Shown here piece after piece: positions 22,148 to 35,100 of a stretch of 64,000 nucleotides of DNA. The stretch comes from Luzula sylvatica. Its lineage: Eukaryota > Streptophyta > Magnoliopsida > Poales > Juncaceae. The position numbers and the translations under genes are program-made. Location: the NCBI GenBank assembly GCA_946800325.1, contig OX326958.1, positions 69,995,264 to 70,059,263 of the forward strand, written 5' to 3'. The notes beneath the pieces were generated by a model. That model saw only the letters and a list, made by a program, of their open reading frames with translations. It was not told the origin of the DNA and searched no databases. Position 1 is the first letter of the stretch. Each line of letters opens with the position of its first letter.

Positions 22148-22488
22148 GCACTCACGGAGTCTTCTTATTGGTCACGAGTTGGTGGAGAGGATTGGGGGTA
22201 ATGAAGTAATTTCCACCAAAGGTAGGTGGGAAGGATAAGGGCTAAGGATTGAGTGGTTTTCGTGTGGACTTTTGTGTAAGTCTTTATCATGATGATTGTT
22301 TGCCTCCCGTCTCATTCATGTACCGAATATATCGGTACAATATATCGTTTTCATTCCTCTTGACGTGTTGGAGACAACTACACTTCCCAAATTCCCAGAA
22401 TTTCCTTCTAAAACCTGTAATTAATCAATAAAACACACTTAGTGAAGAAATATTCTTGTTATCTCAAATATGAACAATTATATATATA

Positions 22489-25400
22489 CAGTTTTTTTGG
22501 TAATTTCATCATGAATTATTGAATATGAAGATTATCACATTGTAACTTTCTCATACTTTCTCCAAATGGCACGATCTTCATATCAAAATCGCTCGCCTCG
22601 ACGAGAGGAATGCAGCACCGCGGTCGAATTTCGAAAATTATGTATTTGGAGCCCGAATTAACAAAAAATACAGTTTTTTTTGTAATTTCATCTTGAATTA
22701 TTGAATATGAAGATTGTCCAATTGTAGGTTTCTCAATCTTTCTCCAAATGGCACGATTTTTATATCAAAATCGCTCGCCACGGAGAGAGAAACACAGCAG
22801 CGCGAACGAATTTGGCAAATTATGTATTTTGAACCCTAATTAACAGAAAATACAGTTTTTTTGGTAATTTCATCATGAATTATTGAATATGAAGATTATC
22901 ACATTGTAACTTTCTCATACTTTCTCCAAATGGCACGATCTTCATATCAAAATCGCTCGCCTCGACGAGAGGAATGCAGGAGCGCGGTCGAATTTCGAAA
23001 ATTATGTATTTTGAGCCCGAATTAACAAAAAATACAGTTTTTTTTGTAATTTCATCTTGAATTATTGAATATGAAGATTGTCCAATTGTAGGTTTCTCAA
23101 TCTTTCTCCAAATGGCACGATTTTTATATCAAAATCGCTCGCCCCGGAGAGAGAAACACAGCAGCGCGAACGAATTTGGCAAATTATGTATTTTGAACCC
23201 GAATTAACAGAAAATACAATTTTTTTGGTAATTTCATCATGAATTATTGAATATGAAGATTATCACATTGTAACTTTCTCATACTTTCTCCAAATGGCAC
23301 GATCTTCATATCAAAATCGCTCGCCTCGACGAGAGGAATGCAGCAGCGCGGTCGAATTTCGAAAATTATGTATTTTGAGCCCGAATTAACAAAAAATACA
23401 GTTTTATTTGGTAATTTCATCTTGAATTATTGAATATGAAGATTGTCCAATTGTAGGTTTCTCAATCTTTCTCCAAATGGCACGATTTTTATATCAAAAT
23501 CGCTCGCCACGGAGAGAGAAACACAGCAGCGCGAACGAATTTGGCAAATTATGTATTTTGAACCCTAATTAACAGAAAATACAGTTTTTTTGGTAATTTC
23601 ATCATGAATTATTGAATATGAAGATTATCACATTGTAACTTTCTCATACTTTCTCCAAATGGCACGATCTTCATATCAAAATCGCTCGCCTCGACGAGAG
23701 GAATGCAGGAGCGCGGTCGAATTTCGAAAATTATGTATTTTGAGCCCGAATTAACAAAAAATACAGTTTTTTTTGTAATTTCATCTTGAATTATTGAATA
23801 TGAAGATTGTCCAATTGTAGGTTTCTCAATCTTTCTCCAAATGGCACGATTTTTATATCAAAATCGCTCGCCCCGGAGAGAGAAACACAGCAGCGCGAAC
23901 GAATTTGGGAAATTATGTATTTTGAACCCGAATTAACAGAAAATACAGTTTTTTTGGTAATTTCATCATGAATTATTGAATATGAAGATTATCACATTGT
24001 AACTTTCTCATACTTTCTCCAAATGGCACGATCTTCATATCAAAATCGCTCGCCTCGACGAGAGGAATGCAGCATTGCGGTCAAATTTCGAAAATTATGT
24101 ATTTTGAGCCCGAATTAACAAAAAATACAGTTTTTTTTGTAATTTAATCTTGAATTATTGAATATGAAGATTGTCCAATTGTAGGTTTCTCAATCTTTCT
24201 CCAAATGGCACGATTTTTATATCAAAATCGCTCGCCCCGGGGAGAGAAATACAGCAGCGCGAACGAATTTGGCAAATTATGTATTTTGAACCCGAATTAA
24301 CAGAAAATACAGTTTTTTTGGTAATTTCATCATGAATTATTGAATATGAAGATTATCACATTGTAACTTTCTCATACTTTCTCCAAATGGCACGATCTTC
24401 ATATCAAAATCGCTCGCCTCGACGAGAGGAATGCAGCACCGCGGTCGAATTTCGAAAATTATGTATTTTGAGCCCGAATTAACAAAAAATACAGTTTTTT
24501 TTGTAATTTCATCTTGAATTATTGAATATGAAGATTGTCCAATTGTAGGTTTCTCAATCTTTCTCCAAATGGCACGATTTTTATATCAAAATCGCTTGCC
24601 CCGGTGAGAGAAGTACAGCAGCGCGAACGAATTTGGGAAATTATGTATTTTGAACCCGAATTAACAGAAAATACAGTTTTTTTGGTAATTTCATCATGAA
24701 TTATTGAATATGAAGATTATCACATTGTAACTTTCTCATACTTTCTCCAAATGGCACGATCTTCATATCAAAATCGCTCGCCTCGACGAGAGGAATGCAG
24801 CACCGCGGTCGAATTTCGAAAATTATGTATTTGGAGCCCGAATTAACAAAAAATACAGTTTTTTTTGTAATTTCATCTTGAATTATTGAATATGAAGATT
24901 GTCCAATTGTAGGTTTCTCAATCTTTCTCCAAATGGCACGATTTTTATATCAAAATCGCTCGCCACGGAGAGAGAAACACAGCAGCGCGAACGAATTTGG
25001 CAAATTATGTATTTTGAACCCTAATTAACAGAAAATACAGTTTTTTTGGTAATTTCATCATGAATTATTGAATATGAAGATTATCACATTGTAACTTTCT
25101 CATACTTTCTCCAAATGGCACGATCTTCATATCAAAATCGCTCGCCTCGACGAGAGGAATGCAGGAGCGCGGTCGAATTTCGAAAATTATGTATTTTGAG
25201 CCCGAATTAACAAAAAATACAGTTTTTTTTGTAATTTCATCTTGAATTATTGAATATGAAGATTGTCCAATTGTAGGTTTCTCAATCTTTCTCCAAATGG
25301 CACGATTTTTATATCAAAATCGCTCGCCCCGGAGAGAGAAACACAGCAGCGCGAACGAATTTGGCAAATTATGTATTTTGAACCCGAATTAACAGAAAAT

Positions 25401-28400
25401 ACAATTTTTTTGGTAATTTCATCATGAATTATTGAATATGAAGATTATCACATTGTAACTTTCTCATACTTTCTCCAAATGGCACGATCTTCATATCAAA
25501 ATCGCTCGCCTCGACGAGAGGAATGCAGCAGCGCGGTCGAATTTCGAAAATTATGTATTTTGAGCCCGAATTAACAAAAAATACAGTTTTATTTGGTAAT
25601 TTCATCTTGAATTATTGAATATGAAGATTGTCCAATTGTAGGTTTCTCAATCTTTCTCCAAATGGCACGATTTTTATATCAAAATCGCTCGCCACGGAGA
25701 GAGAAACACAGCAGCGCGAACGAATTTGGCAAATTATGTATTTTGAACCCTAATTAACAGAAAATACAGTTTTTTTGGTAATTTCATCATGAATTATTGA
25801 ATATGAAGATTATCACATTGTAACTTTCTCATACTTTCTCCAAATGGCACGATCTTCATATCAAAATCGCTCGCCTCGACGAGAGGAATGCAGGAGCGCG
25901 GTCGAATTTCGAAAATTATGTATTTTGAGCCCGAATTAACAAAAAATACAGTTTTTTTTGTAATTTCATCTTGAATTATTGAATATGAAGATTGTCCAAT
26001 TGTAGGTTTCTCAATCTTTCTCCAAATGGCACGATTTTTATATCAAAATCGCTCGCCCCGGAGAGAGAAACACAGCAGCGCGAACGAATTTGGCAAATTA
26101 TGTATTTTGAACCCGAATTAACAGAAAATACAATTTTTTTGGTAATTTCATCATGAATTATTGAATATGAAGATTATCACATTGTAACTTTCTCATACTT
26201 TCTCCAAATGGCACGATCTTCATATCAAAATCGCTCGCCTCGACGAGAGGAATGCAGGAGCGCGGTCGAATTTCGAAAATTATGTATTTTGAGCCCGAAT
26301 TAACAAAAAATACAGTTTTTTTTGTAATTTCATCTTGAATTATTGAATATGAAGATTGTCCAATTGTAGGTTTCTCAATCTTTCTCCAAATGGCACGATT
26401 TTTATATCAAAATCGCTCGCCCCGGAGAGAGAAACACAGCAGCGCGAACGAATTTGGCAAATTATGTATTTTGAACCCGAATTAACAGAAAATACAATTT
26501 TTTTGGTAATTTCATCATGAATTATTGAATATGAAGATTATCACATTGTAACTTTCTCATACTTTCTCCAAATGGCACGATCTTCATATCAAAATCGCTC
26601 GCCTCGACGAGAGGAATGCAGCAGCGCGGTCGAATTTCGAAAATTATGTATTTTGAGCCCGAATTAACAAAAAATACAGTTTTATTTGGTAATTTCATCT
26701 TGAATTATTGAATATGAAGATTGTCCAATTGTAGGTTTCTCAATCTTTCTCCAAATGGCACGATTTTTATATCAAAATCGCTCGCCACGGAGAGAGAAAC
26801 ACAGCAGCGCGAACGAATTTGGCAAATTATGTATTTTGAACCCTAATTAACAGAAAATACAGTTTTTTTGGTAATTTCATCATGAATTATTGAATATGAA
26901 GATTATCACATTGTAACTTTCTCATACTTTCTCCAAATGGCACGATCTTCATATCAAAATCGCTCGCCTCGACGAGAGGAATGCAGGAGCGCGGTCGAAT
27001 TTCGAAAATTATGTATTTTGAGCCCGAATTAACAAAAAATACAGTTTTTTTTGTAATTTCATCTTGAATTATTGAATATGAAGATTGTCCAATTGTAGGT
27101 TTCTCAATCTTTCTCCAAATGGCACGATTTTTATATCAAAATCGCTCGCCCCGGAGAGAGAAACACAGCAGCGCGAACGAATTTGGGAAATTATGTATTT
27201 TGAACCCGAATTAACAGAAAATACAGTTTTTTTGGTAATTTCATCATGAATTATTGAATATGAAGATTATCACATTGTAACTTTCTCATACTTTCTCCAA
27301 ATGGCACGATCTTCATATCAAAATCGCTCGCCTCGACGAGAGGAATGCAGCATTGCGGTCAAATTTCGAAAATTATGTATTTTGAGCCCGAATTAACAAA
27401 AAATACAGTTTTTTTTGTAATTTAATCTTGAATTATTGAATATGAAGATTGTCCAATTGTAGGTTTCTCAATCTTTCTCCAAATGGCACGATTTTTATAT
27501 CAAAATCGCTCGCCCCGGGGAGAGAAATACAGCAGCGCGAACGAATTTGGCAAATTATGTATTTTGAACCCGAATTAACAGAAAATACAGTTTTTTTGGT
27601 AATTTCATCATGAATTATTGAATATGAAGATTATCACATTGTAACTTTCTCATACTTTCTCCAAATGGCACGATCTTCATATCAAAATCGCTCGCCTCGA
27701 CGAGAGGAATGCAGCACCGCGGTCGAATTTCGAAAATTATGTATTTGGAGCCCGAATTAACAAAAAATACAGTTTTTTTTGTAATTTCATCTTGAATTAT
27801 TGAATATGAAGATTGTCCAATTGTAGGTTTCTCAATCTTTCTCCAAATGGCACGATTTTTATATCAAAATCGCTCGCCACGGAGAGAGAAACACAGCAGC
27901 GCGAACGAATTTGGCAAATTATGTATTTTGAACCCTAATTAACAGAAAATACAGTTTTTTTGGTAATTTCATCATGAATTATTGAATATGAAGATTATCA
28001 CATTGTAACTTTCTCATACTTTCTCCAAATGGCACGATCTTCATATCAAAATCGCTCGCCTCGACGAGAGGAATGCAGGAGCGCGGTCGAATTTCGAAAA
28101 TTATGTATTTTGAGCCCGAATTAACAAAAAATACAGTTTTTTTTGTAATTTCATCTTGAATTATTGAATATGAAGATTGTCCAATTGTAGGTTTCTCAAT
28201 CTTTCTCCAAATGGCACGATTTTTATATCAAAATCGCTCGCCCCGGAGAGAGAAACACAGCAGCGCGAACGAATTTGGCAAATTATGTATTTTGAACCCG
28301 AATTAACAGAAAATACAATTTTTTTGGTAATTTCATCATGAATTATTGAATATGAAGATTATCACATTGTAACTTTCTCATACTTTCTCCAAATGGCACG

Positions 28401-29170
28401 ATCTTCATATCAAAATCGCTCGCCTCGACGAGAGGAATGCAGCAGCGCGGTCGAATTTCGAAAATTATGTATTTTGAGCCCGAATTAACAAAAAATACAG
28501 TTTTATTTGGTAATTTCATCTTGAATTATTGAATATGAAGATTGTCCAATTGTAGGTTTCTCAATCTTTCTCCAAATGGCACGATTTTTATATCAAAATC
28601 GCTCGCCACGGAGAGAGAAACACAGCAGCGCGAACGAATTTGGCAAATTATGTATTTTGAACCCTAATTAACAGAAAATACAGTTTTTTTGGTAATTTCA
28701 TCATGAATTATTGAATATGAAGATTATCACATTGTAACTTTCTCATACTTTCTCCAAATGGCACGATCTTCATATCAAAATCGCTCGCCTCGACGAGAGG
28801 AATGCAGGCGCGCGGTCGAATTTCGAAAATTATGTATTTTGAGCCCGAATTAACAAAAAATACAGTTTTTTTTGTAATTTCATCTTGAATTATTGAATAT
28901 GAAGATTGTCCAATTGTAGGTTTCTCAATCTTTCTCCAAATGGCACGATTTTTATATCAAAATCGCTCGCCCCGGAGAGAGAAACACAGCAGCGCGAACG
29001 AATTTGGGAAATTATGTATTTTGAACCCGAATTAACAGAAAATACAGTTTTTTTGGTAATTTCATCATGAATTATTGAATATGAAGATTATCACATTGTA
29101 ACTTTCTCATACTTTCTCCAAATGGCACGATCTTCATATCAAAATCGCTCGCCTCGACGAGAGGAATGCA
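22489..29170 (+). repeat. Satellite domain rich in CCACGG A monomers and GGAGCG B monomers
   Basis: The marker AGCATTGCGGTCAAATTTCG occurs at 24071, 27349 and 29170, spacings of 3278 bp (9 dimers + 2) and 1821 bp (5 dimers + 1). The marker TGTATTTGGAGCCCG near 22642, 24829 and 27743 gives 2186 and 2914 bp. The extra bases come from A monomers with TTTTATTTGG, which are 1 bp longer. Mixed spacings indicate repeated duplication of sub-blocks within this domain. Confidence 0.7.
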
Positions 29171-32100
29171 GCATTGCGGTCAAATTTCGAAAATTATGTA
29201 TTTTGAGCCCGAATTAACAAAAAATACAGTTTTTTTTGTAATTTAATCTTGAATTATTGAATATGAAGATTGTCCAATTGTAGGTTTCTCAATCTTTCTC
29301 CAAATGGCACGATTTTTATATCAAAATCGCTCGCCCCGGGGAGAGAAATACAGCAGCGCGAACGAATTTGGCAAATTATGTATTTTGAACCCGAATTAAC
29401 AGAAAATACAGTTTTTTTGGTAATTTCATCATGAATTATTGAATATGAAGATTATCACATTGTAACTTTCTCATACTTTCTCCAAATGGCACGATCTTCA
29501 TATCAAAATCGCTCGCCTCGACGAGAGGAATGCAGCACCGCGGTCGAATTTCGAAAATTATGTATTTTGAGCCCGAATTAACAAAAAATACAGTTTTTTT
29601 TGTAATTTCATCTTGAATTATTGAATATGAAGATTGTCCAATTGTAGGTTTCTCAATCTTTCTCCAAATGGCACGATTTTTATATCAAAATCGCTCGCCC
29701 CGGAGAGAGAAATACAGCAGCGCGAACGAATTTGGGAAATTATGTATTTTGAACCCGAATTAACAGAAAATACAGTTTTTTTGGTAATTTCATCATGAAT
29801 TATTGAATATGAAGATTATCACATTGTAACTTTCTCATACTTTCTCCAAACGGCACGATCTTCATATCAAAATCGCTCGCCTCGACGAGAGGAATGCAGC
29901 AGCGCGGTCGAATTTCGAAAATTATGTATTTTGAGCCCGAATTAACAAAAAATACAGTTTTTTTTGTAATTTCATTTTGAATTATTGAATATGAAGATTG
30001 TCCAATTGTAGGTTTCTCAATCTTTCTCCAAATGGCACGATTTTTATATCAAAATCGCTCGCCCCGGGGAGAGAAGTACAGCAGCGCGAACGAATTTGGG
30101 AAATTATGTATTTTGAACCCGAATTAACAGAAAATACAGTTTTTTTGGTAATTTCATCATGAATTATTGAATATGAAGATTATCACATTGTAACTTTCTC
30201 ATACTTTCTTCAAATGGCACGATCTTCATATCAAAATCGCTCGCCTCGACGAGAGGAATGCAGCACCGCGGTCGAATTTCGAAAATTATGTATTTGGAGC
30301 CCGAATTAACAAAAAATACAGTTTTTTTTGTAATTTCATCTTGAATTATTGAATATGAAGATTGTCCAATTGTAGGTTTCTCAATCTTTCTCCAAATGGC
30401 ACGATTTTTATATCAAAATCGCTCGCCCCGGGGAGAGAAGTACAGCAGCGCGAACGAATTTGGGAAATTATGTATTTTGAACCCTAATTAACAGAAAATA
30501 CAATTTTTTTGGTAATTTCATCATGAATTATTGAATATGAAGATTATCACATTGTAACTTTCTCATACTTTCTCCAAATGGCACGATCTTCATATCAAAA
30601 TCGCTCGCCTCGACGAGAGGAATGCAGCACCGCGGTCGAATTTCGAAAATTATGTATTTGGAGCCCGAATTAACAAAAAATACAGTTTTTTTTGTAATTT
30701 CATCTTGAATTATTGAATATGAAGATTGTCCAATTGTAGGTTTCTCAATCTTTCTCCAAATGGCACGATTTTTATATCAAAATCGCTCGCCCCGGAGAGA
30801 GAAATACAGCAACGCGAACGAATTTGGGAAATTATGTATTTTGAACCCGAATTAACAGAAAATACAGTTTTTTTGGTAATTTCATCATGAATTATTGAAT
30901 ATGAAGATTATCACATTGTAACTTTCTCATACTTTCTCCAAATGGCACGATCTTCATATCAAAATCGCTCGCCTCGACGAGAGGAATGCAGCAGCGCGGT
31001 CGAATTTCGAAAATTATGTATTTTGAGCCCGAATTAACAAAAAATACAGTTTTTTTTGTAATTTCATCTTGAATTATTGAATATGAAGATTGTCCAATTG
31101 TAGGTTTCTCAATCTTTCTCCAAATGGCACGATTTTTATATCAAAATCGCTCGCCCCGGGGAGAGAAGTACAGCAGCGCGAACGAATTTGGGAAATTATG
31201 TATTTTGAACCCGAATTAACAGAAAATACAGTTTTTTTGGTAATTTCATCATGAATTATTGAATATGAAGATTATCACATTGTAACTTTCTCATACTTTC
31301 TCCAAATGGCACGATCTTCATATCAAAATCGCTCGCCTCGACGAGAGGAATGCAGCACCGCGGTCGAATTTCGAAAATTATGTATTTGGAGCCCGAATTA
31401 ACAAAAAATACAGTTTTTTTTGTAATTTCATCTTGAATTATTGAATATGAAGATTGTCCAATTGTAGGTTTCTCAATCTTTCTCCAAATGGCACGATTTT
31501 TATATCAAAATCGCTCGCCACGGAGAGAGAAACACAGCAGCGCGAACGAATTTGGCAAATTATGTATTTTGAACCCTAATTAACAGAAAATACAGTTTTT
31601 TTGGTAATTTCATCATGAATTATTGAATATGAAGATTATCACATTGTAACTTTCTCATACTTTCTCCAAATGGCACGATCTTCATATCAAAATCGCTCGC
31701 CTCGACGAGAGGAATGCAGGATCGCGGTCGAATTTCGAAAATTATGTATTTTGAGCCCGAATTAACAAAAAATACCGTTTTTTTTGTAATTTCATCTTGA
31801 ATTATTGAATATGAAGATTGTCCAATTGTAGGTTTCTCAATCTTTCTCCAAATGGCACGATTTTTATATCAAAATCGCTCGCCCCGGAGAGAGAAACACA
31901 GCAGCGCGAACGAATTTGGCAAATTATGTATTTTGAACCCGAATTAACAGAAAATACAATTTTTTTGGTAATTTCATCATGAATTATTGAATATGAAGAT
32001 TATCACATTGTAACTTTCTCATACTTTCTCCAAATGGCACGATCTTCATATCAAAATCGCTCGCCTCGACGAGAGGAATGCAGCAGCGCGGTCGAATTTC

Positions 32101-35100
32101 GAAAATTATGTATTTTGAGCCCGAATTAACAAAAAATACAGTTTTATTTGGTAATTTCATCTTGAATTATTGAATATGAAGATTGTCCAATTGTAGGTTT
32201 CTCAATCTTTCTCCAAATGGCACGATTTTTATATCAAAATCGCTCGCCACGGAGAGAGAAACACAGCAGCGCGAACGAATTTGGCAAATTATGTATTTTG
32301 AACCCTAATTAACAGAAAATACAGTTTTTTTGGTAATTTCATCATGAATTATTGAATATGAAGATTATCACATTGTAACTTTCTCATACTTTCTCCAAAT
32401 GGCACGATCTTCATATCAAAATCGCTCGCCTCGACGAGAGGAATGCAGCACCGCGGTCGAATTTCGAAAATTATGTATTTGGAGCCCGAATTAACAAAAA
32501 ATACAGTTTTTTTTGTAATTTCATCTTGAATTATTGAATATGAAGATTGTCCAATTGTAGGTTTCTCAATCTTTCTCCAAATGGCACGATTTTTATATCA
32601 AAATCGCTCGCCACGGAGAGAGAAACACAGCAGCGCGAACGAATTTGGCAAATTATGTATTTTGAACCCTAATTAACAGAAAATACAGTTTTTTTGGTAA
32701 TTTCATCATGAATTATTGAATATGAAGATTATCACATTGTAACTTTCTCATACTTTCTCCAAATGGCACGATCTTCATATCAAAATCGCTCGCCTCGACG
32801 AGAGGAATGCAGGAGCGCGGTCGAATTTCGAAAATTATGTATTTTGAGCCCGAATTAACAAAAAATACAGTTTTTTTTGTAATTTCATCTTGAATTATTG
32901 AATATGAAGATTGTCCAATTGTAGGTTTCTCAATCTTTCTCCAAATGGCACGATTTTTATATCAAAATCGCTCGCCCCGGAGAGAGAAACACAGCAGCGC
33001 GAACGAATTTGGCAAATTATGTATTTTGAACCCGAATTAACAGAAAATACAATTTTTTTGGTAATTTCATCATGAATTATTGAATATGAAGATTATCACA
33101 TTGTAACTTTCTCATACTTTCTCCAAATGGCACGATCTTCATATCAAAATCGCTCGCCTCGACGAAAGGAATGCAGCAACGCGGTCGAATTTCGAAAATT
33201 ATGTATTTTGAGCCCGAATTAACAAAAAATACAGTTTTATTTGGTAATTTCATCTTGAATTATTGAATATGAAGATTGTCCAATTGTAGGTTTCTCAATC
33301 TTTCTCCAAATGGCACGATTTTTATATCAAAATCGCTCGCCACGGAGAGAGAAACACAGCAGCGCGAACGAATTTGGCAAATTATGTATTTTGAACCCTA
33401 ATTAACAGAAAATACAGTTTTTTTGGTAATTTCATCATGAATTATTGAATATGAAGATTATCACATTGTAACTTTCTCATACTTTCTCCAAATGGCACGA
33501 TCTTCATATCAAAATCGCTCGCCTCGACGAGAGGAATGCAGGAGCGCGGTCGAATTTCGAAAATTATGTATTTTGAGCCCGAATTAACAAAAAATACAGT
33601 TTTTTTTGTAATTTCATCTTGAATTATTGAATATGAAGATTGTCCAATTGTAGGTTTCTCAATCTTTCTCCAAATGGCACGATTTTTATATCAAAATCGC
33701 TCGCCCCGGAGAGAGAAACACAGCAGCGCGAACGAATTTGGGAAATTATGTATTTTGAACCCGAATTAACAGAAAATACAGTTTTTTTGGTAATTTCATC
33801 ATGAATTATTGAATATGAAGATTATCACATTGTAACTTTCTCATACTTTCTCCAAATGGCACGATCTTCATATCAAAATCGCTCGCCTCGACGAGAGGAA
33901 TGCAGCATTGCGGTCGAATTTCGAAAATTATGTATTTTGAGCCCGAATTAACAAAAAATACAGTTTTTTTTGTAATTTAATCTTGAATTATTGAATATGA
34001 AGATTGTCCAATTGTAGGTTTCTCAATCTTTCTCCAAATGGCACGATTTTTATATCAAAATCGCTCGCCCCGGGGAGAGAAATACAGCAGCGCGAACGAA
34101 TTTGGCAAATTATGTATTTTGAACCCGAATTAACAGAAAATACAGTTTTTTTGGTAATTTCATCATGAATTATTGAATATGAAGATTATCACATTGTAAC
34201 TTTCTCATACTTTCTCCAAATGGCACGATCTTCATATCAAAATCGCTCGCCTCGACGAGAGGAATGCAGCAGCGCGGTCGAATTTCGAAAATTATGTATT
34301 TTGAGCCCGAATTAACAAAAAATACAGTTTTATTTGGTAATTTCATCTTGAATTATTGAATATGAAGATTGTCCAATTGTAGGTTTCTCAATCTTTCTCC
34401 AAATGGCACGATTTTTATATCAAAATCGCTCGCCACGGAGAGAGAAACACAGCAGCGCGAACGAATTTGGCAAATTATGTATTTTGAACCCTAATTAACA
34501 GAAAATACAGTTTTTTTGGTAATTTCATCATGAATTATTGAATATGAAGATTATCACATTGTAACTTTCTCATACTTTCTCCAAATGGCACGATCTTCAT
34601 ATCAAAATCGCTCGCCTCGACGAGAGGAATGCAGCACCGCGGTCGAATTTCGAAAATTATGTATTTGGAGCCCGAATTAACAAAAAATACAGTTTTTTTT
34701 GTAATTTCATCTTGAATTATTGAATATGAAGATTGTCCAATTGTAGGTTTCTCAATCTTTCTCCAAATGGCACGATTTTTATATCAAAATCGCTCGCCAC
34801 GGAGAGAGAAACACAGCAGCGCGAACGAATTTGGCAAATTATGTATTTTGAACCCTAATTAACAGAAAATACAGTTTTTTTGGTAATTTCATCATGAATT
34901 ATTGAATATGAAGATTATCACATTGTAACTTTCTCATACTTTCTCCAAATGGCACGATCTTCATATCAAAATCGCTCGCCTCGACGAGAGGAATGCAGGA
35001 GCGCGGTCGAATTTCGAAAATTATGTATTTTGAGCCCGAATTAACAAAAAATACAGTTTTTTTTGTAATTTCATCTTGAATTATTGAATATGAAGATTGT

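Larger units (their letters stand above)
16075..22488 (-). mobile_element. Non-autonomous Ty3/gypsy (Athila/Tat-type) LTR retrotransposon
   Basis: A 6414-bp element inserted in the satellite, transcribed on the minus strand. What is seen: two direct repeats of 1.5-1.6 kb, a tRNA-Asp-type PBS two bases inside the right LTR, a polypurine tract abutting the left LTR, and an integrase C-terminal remnant near the 3' end. This order fixes the right LTR as 5' and the left as 3'. The 3' LTR begins TGAT and ends ATCA. The tRNA-Asp primer, long LTRs and integrase-tail motif are known features of the Ogre/Tat/Athila branch. I see no protease, reverse transcriptase, RNase H, integrase core or chromodomain. 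The 3.3-kb interior is far shorter than an autonomous relative, so mobility would need proteins in trans. No target-site duplication is visible because the right end is deleted. Confidence 0.93.
20951..22488 (-). repeat. 5' LTR, truncated by 70 bp at its outer end
   Basis: Matches 16075-17612 at a constant offset of 4876 bp, with no difference found by eye over 1538 bp. The match stops inside an AT run (ATTATATATATA). The 70 bp that complete the 3' LTR (17613-17682), including its TGAT terminus, are absent. Satellite B sequence (CAGTTTTTTTGG) follows at once. The promoter TATA box is kept, but the first 70 bp of U3 and the target-site duplication are gone. Confidence 0.93.
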
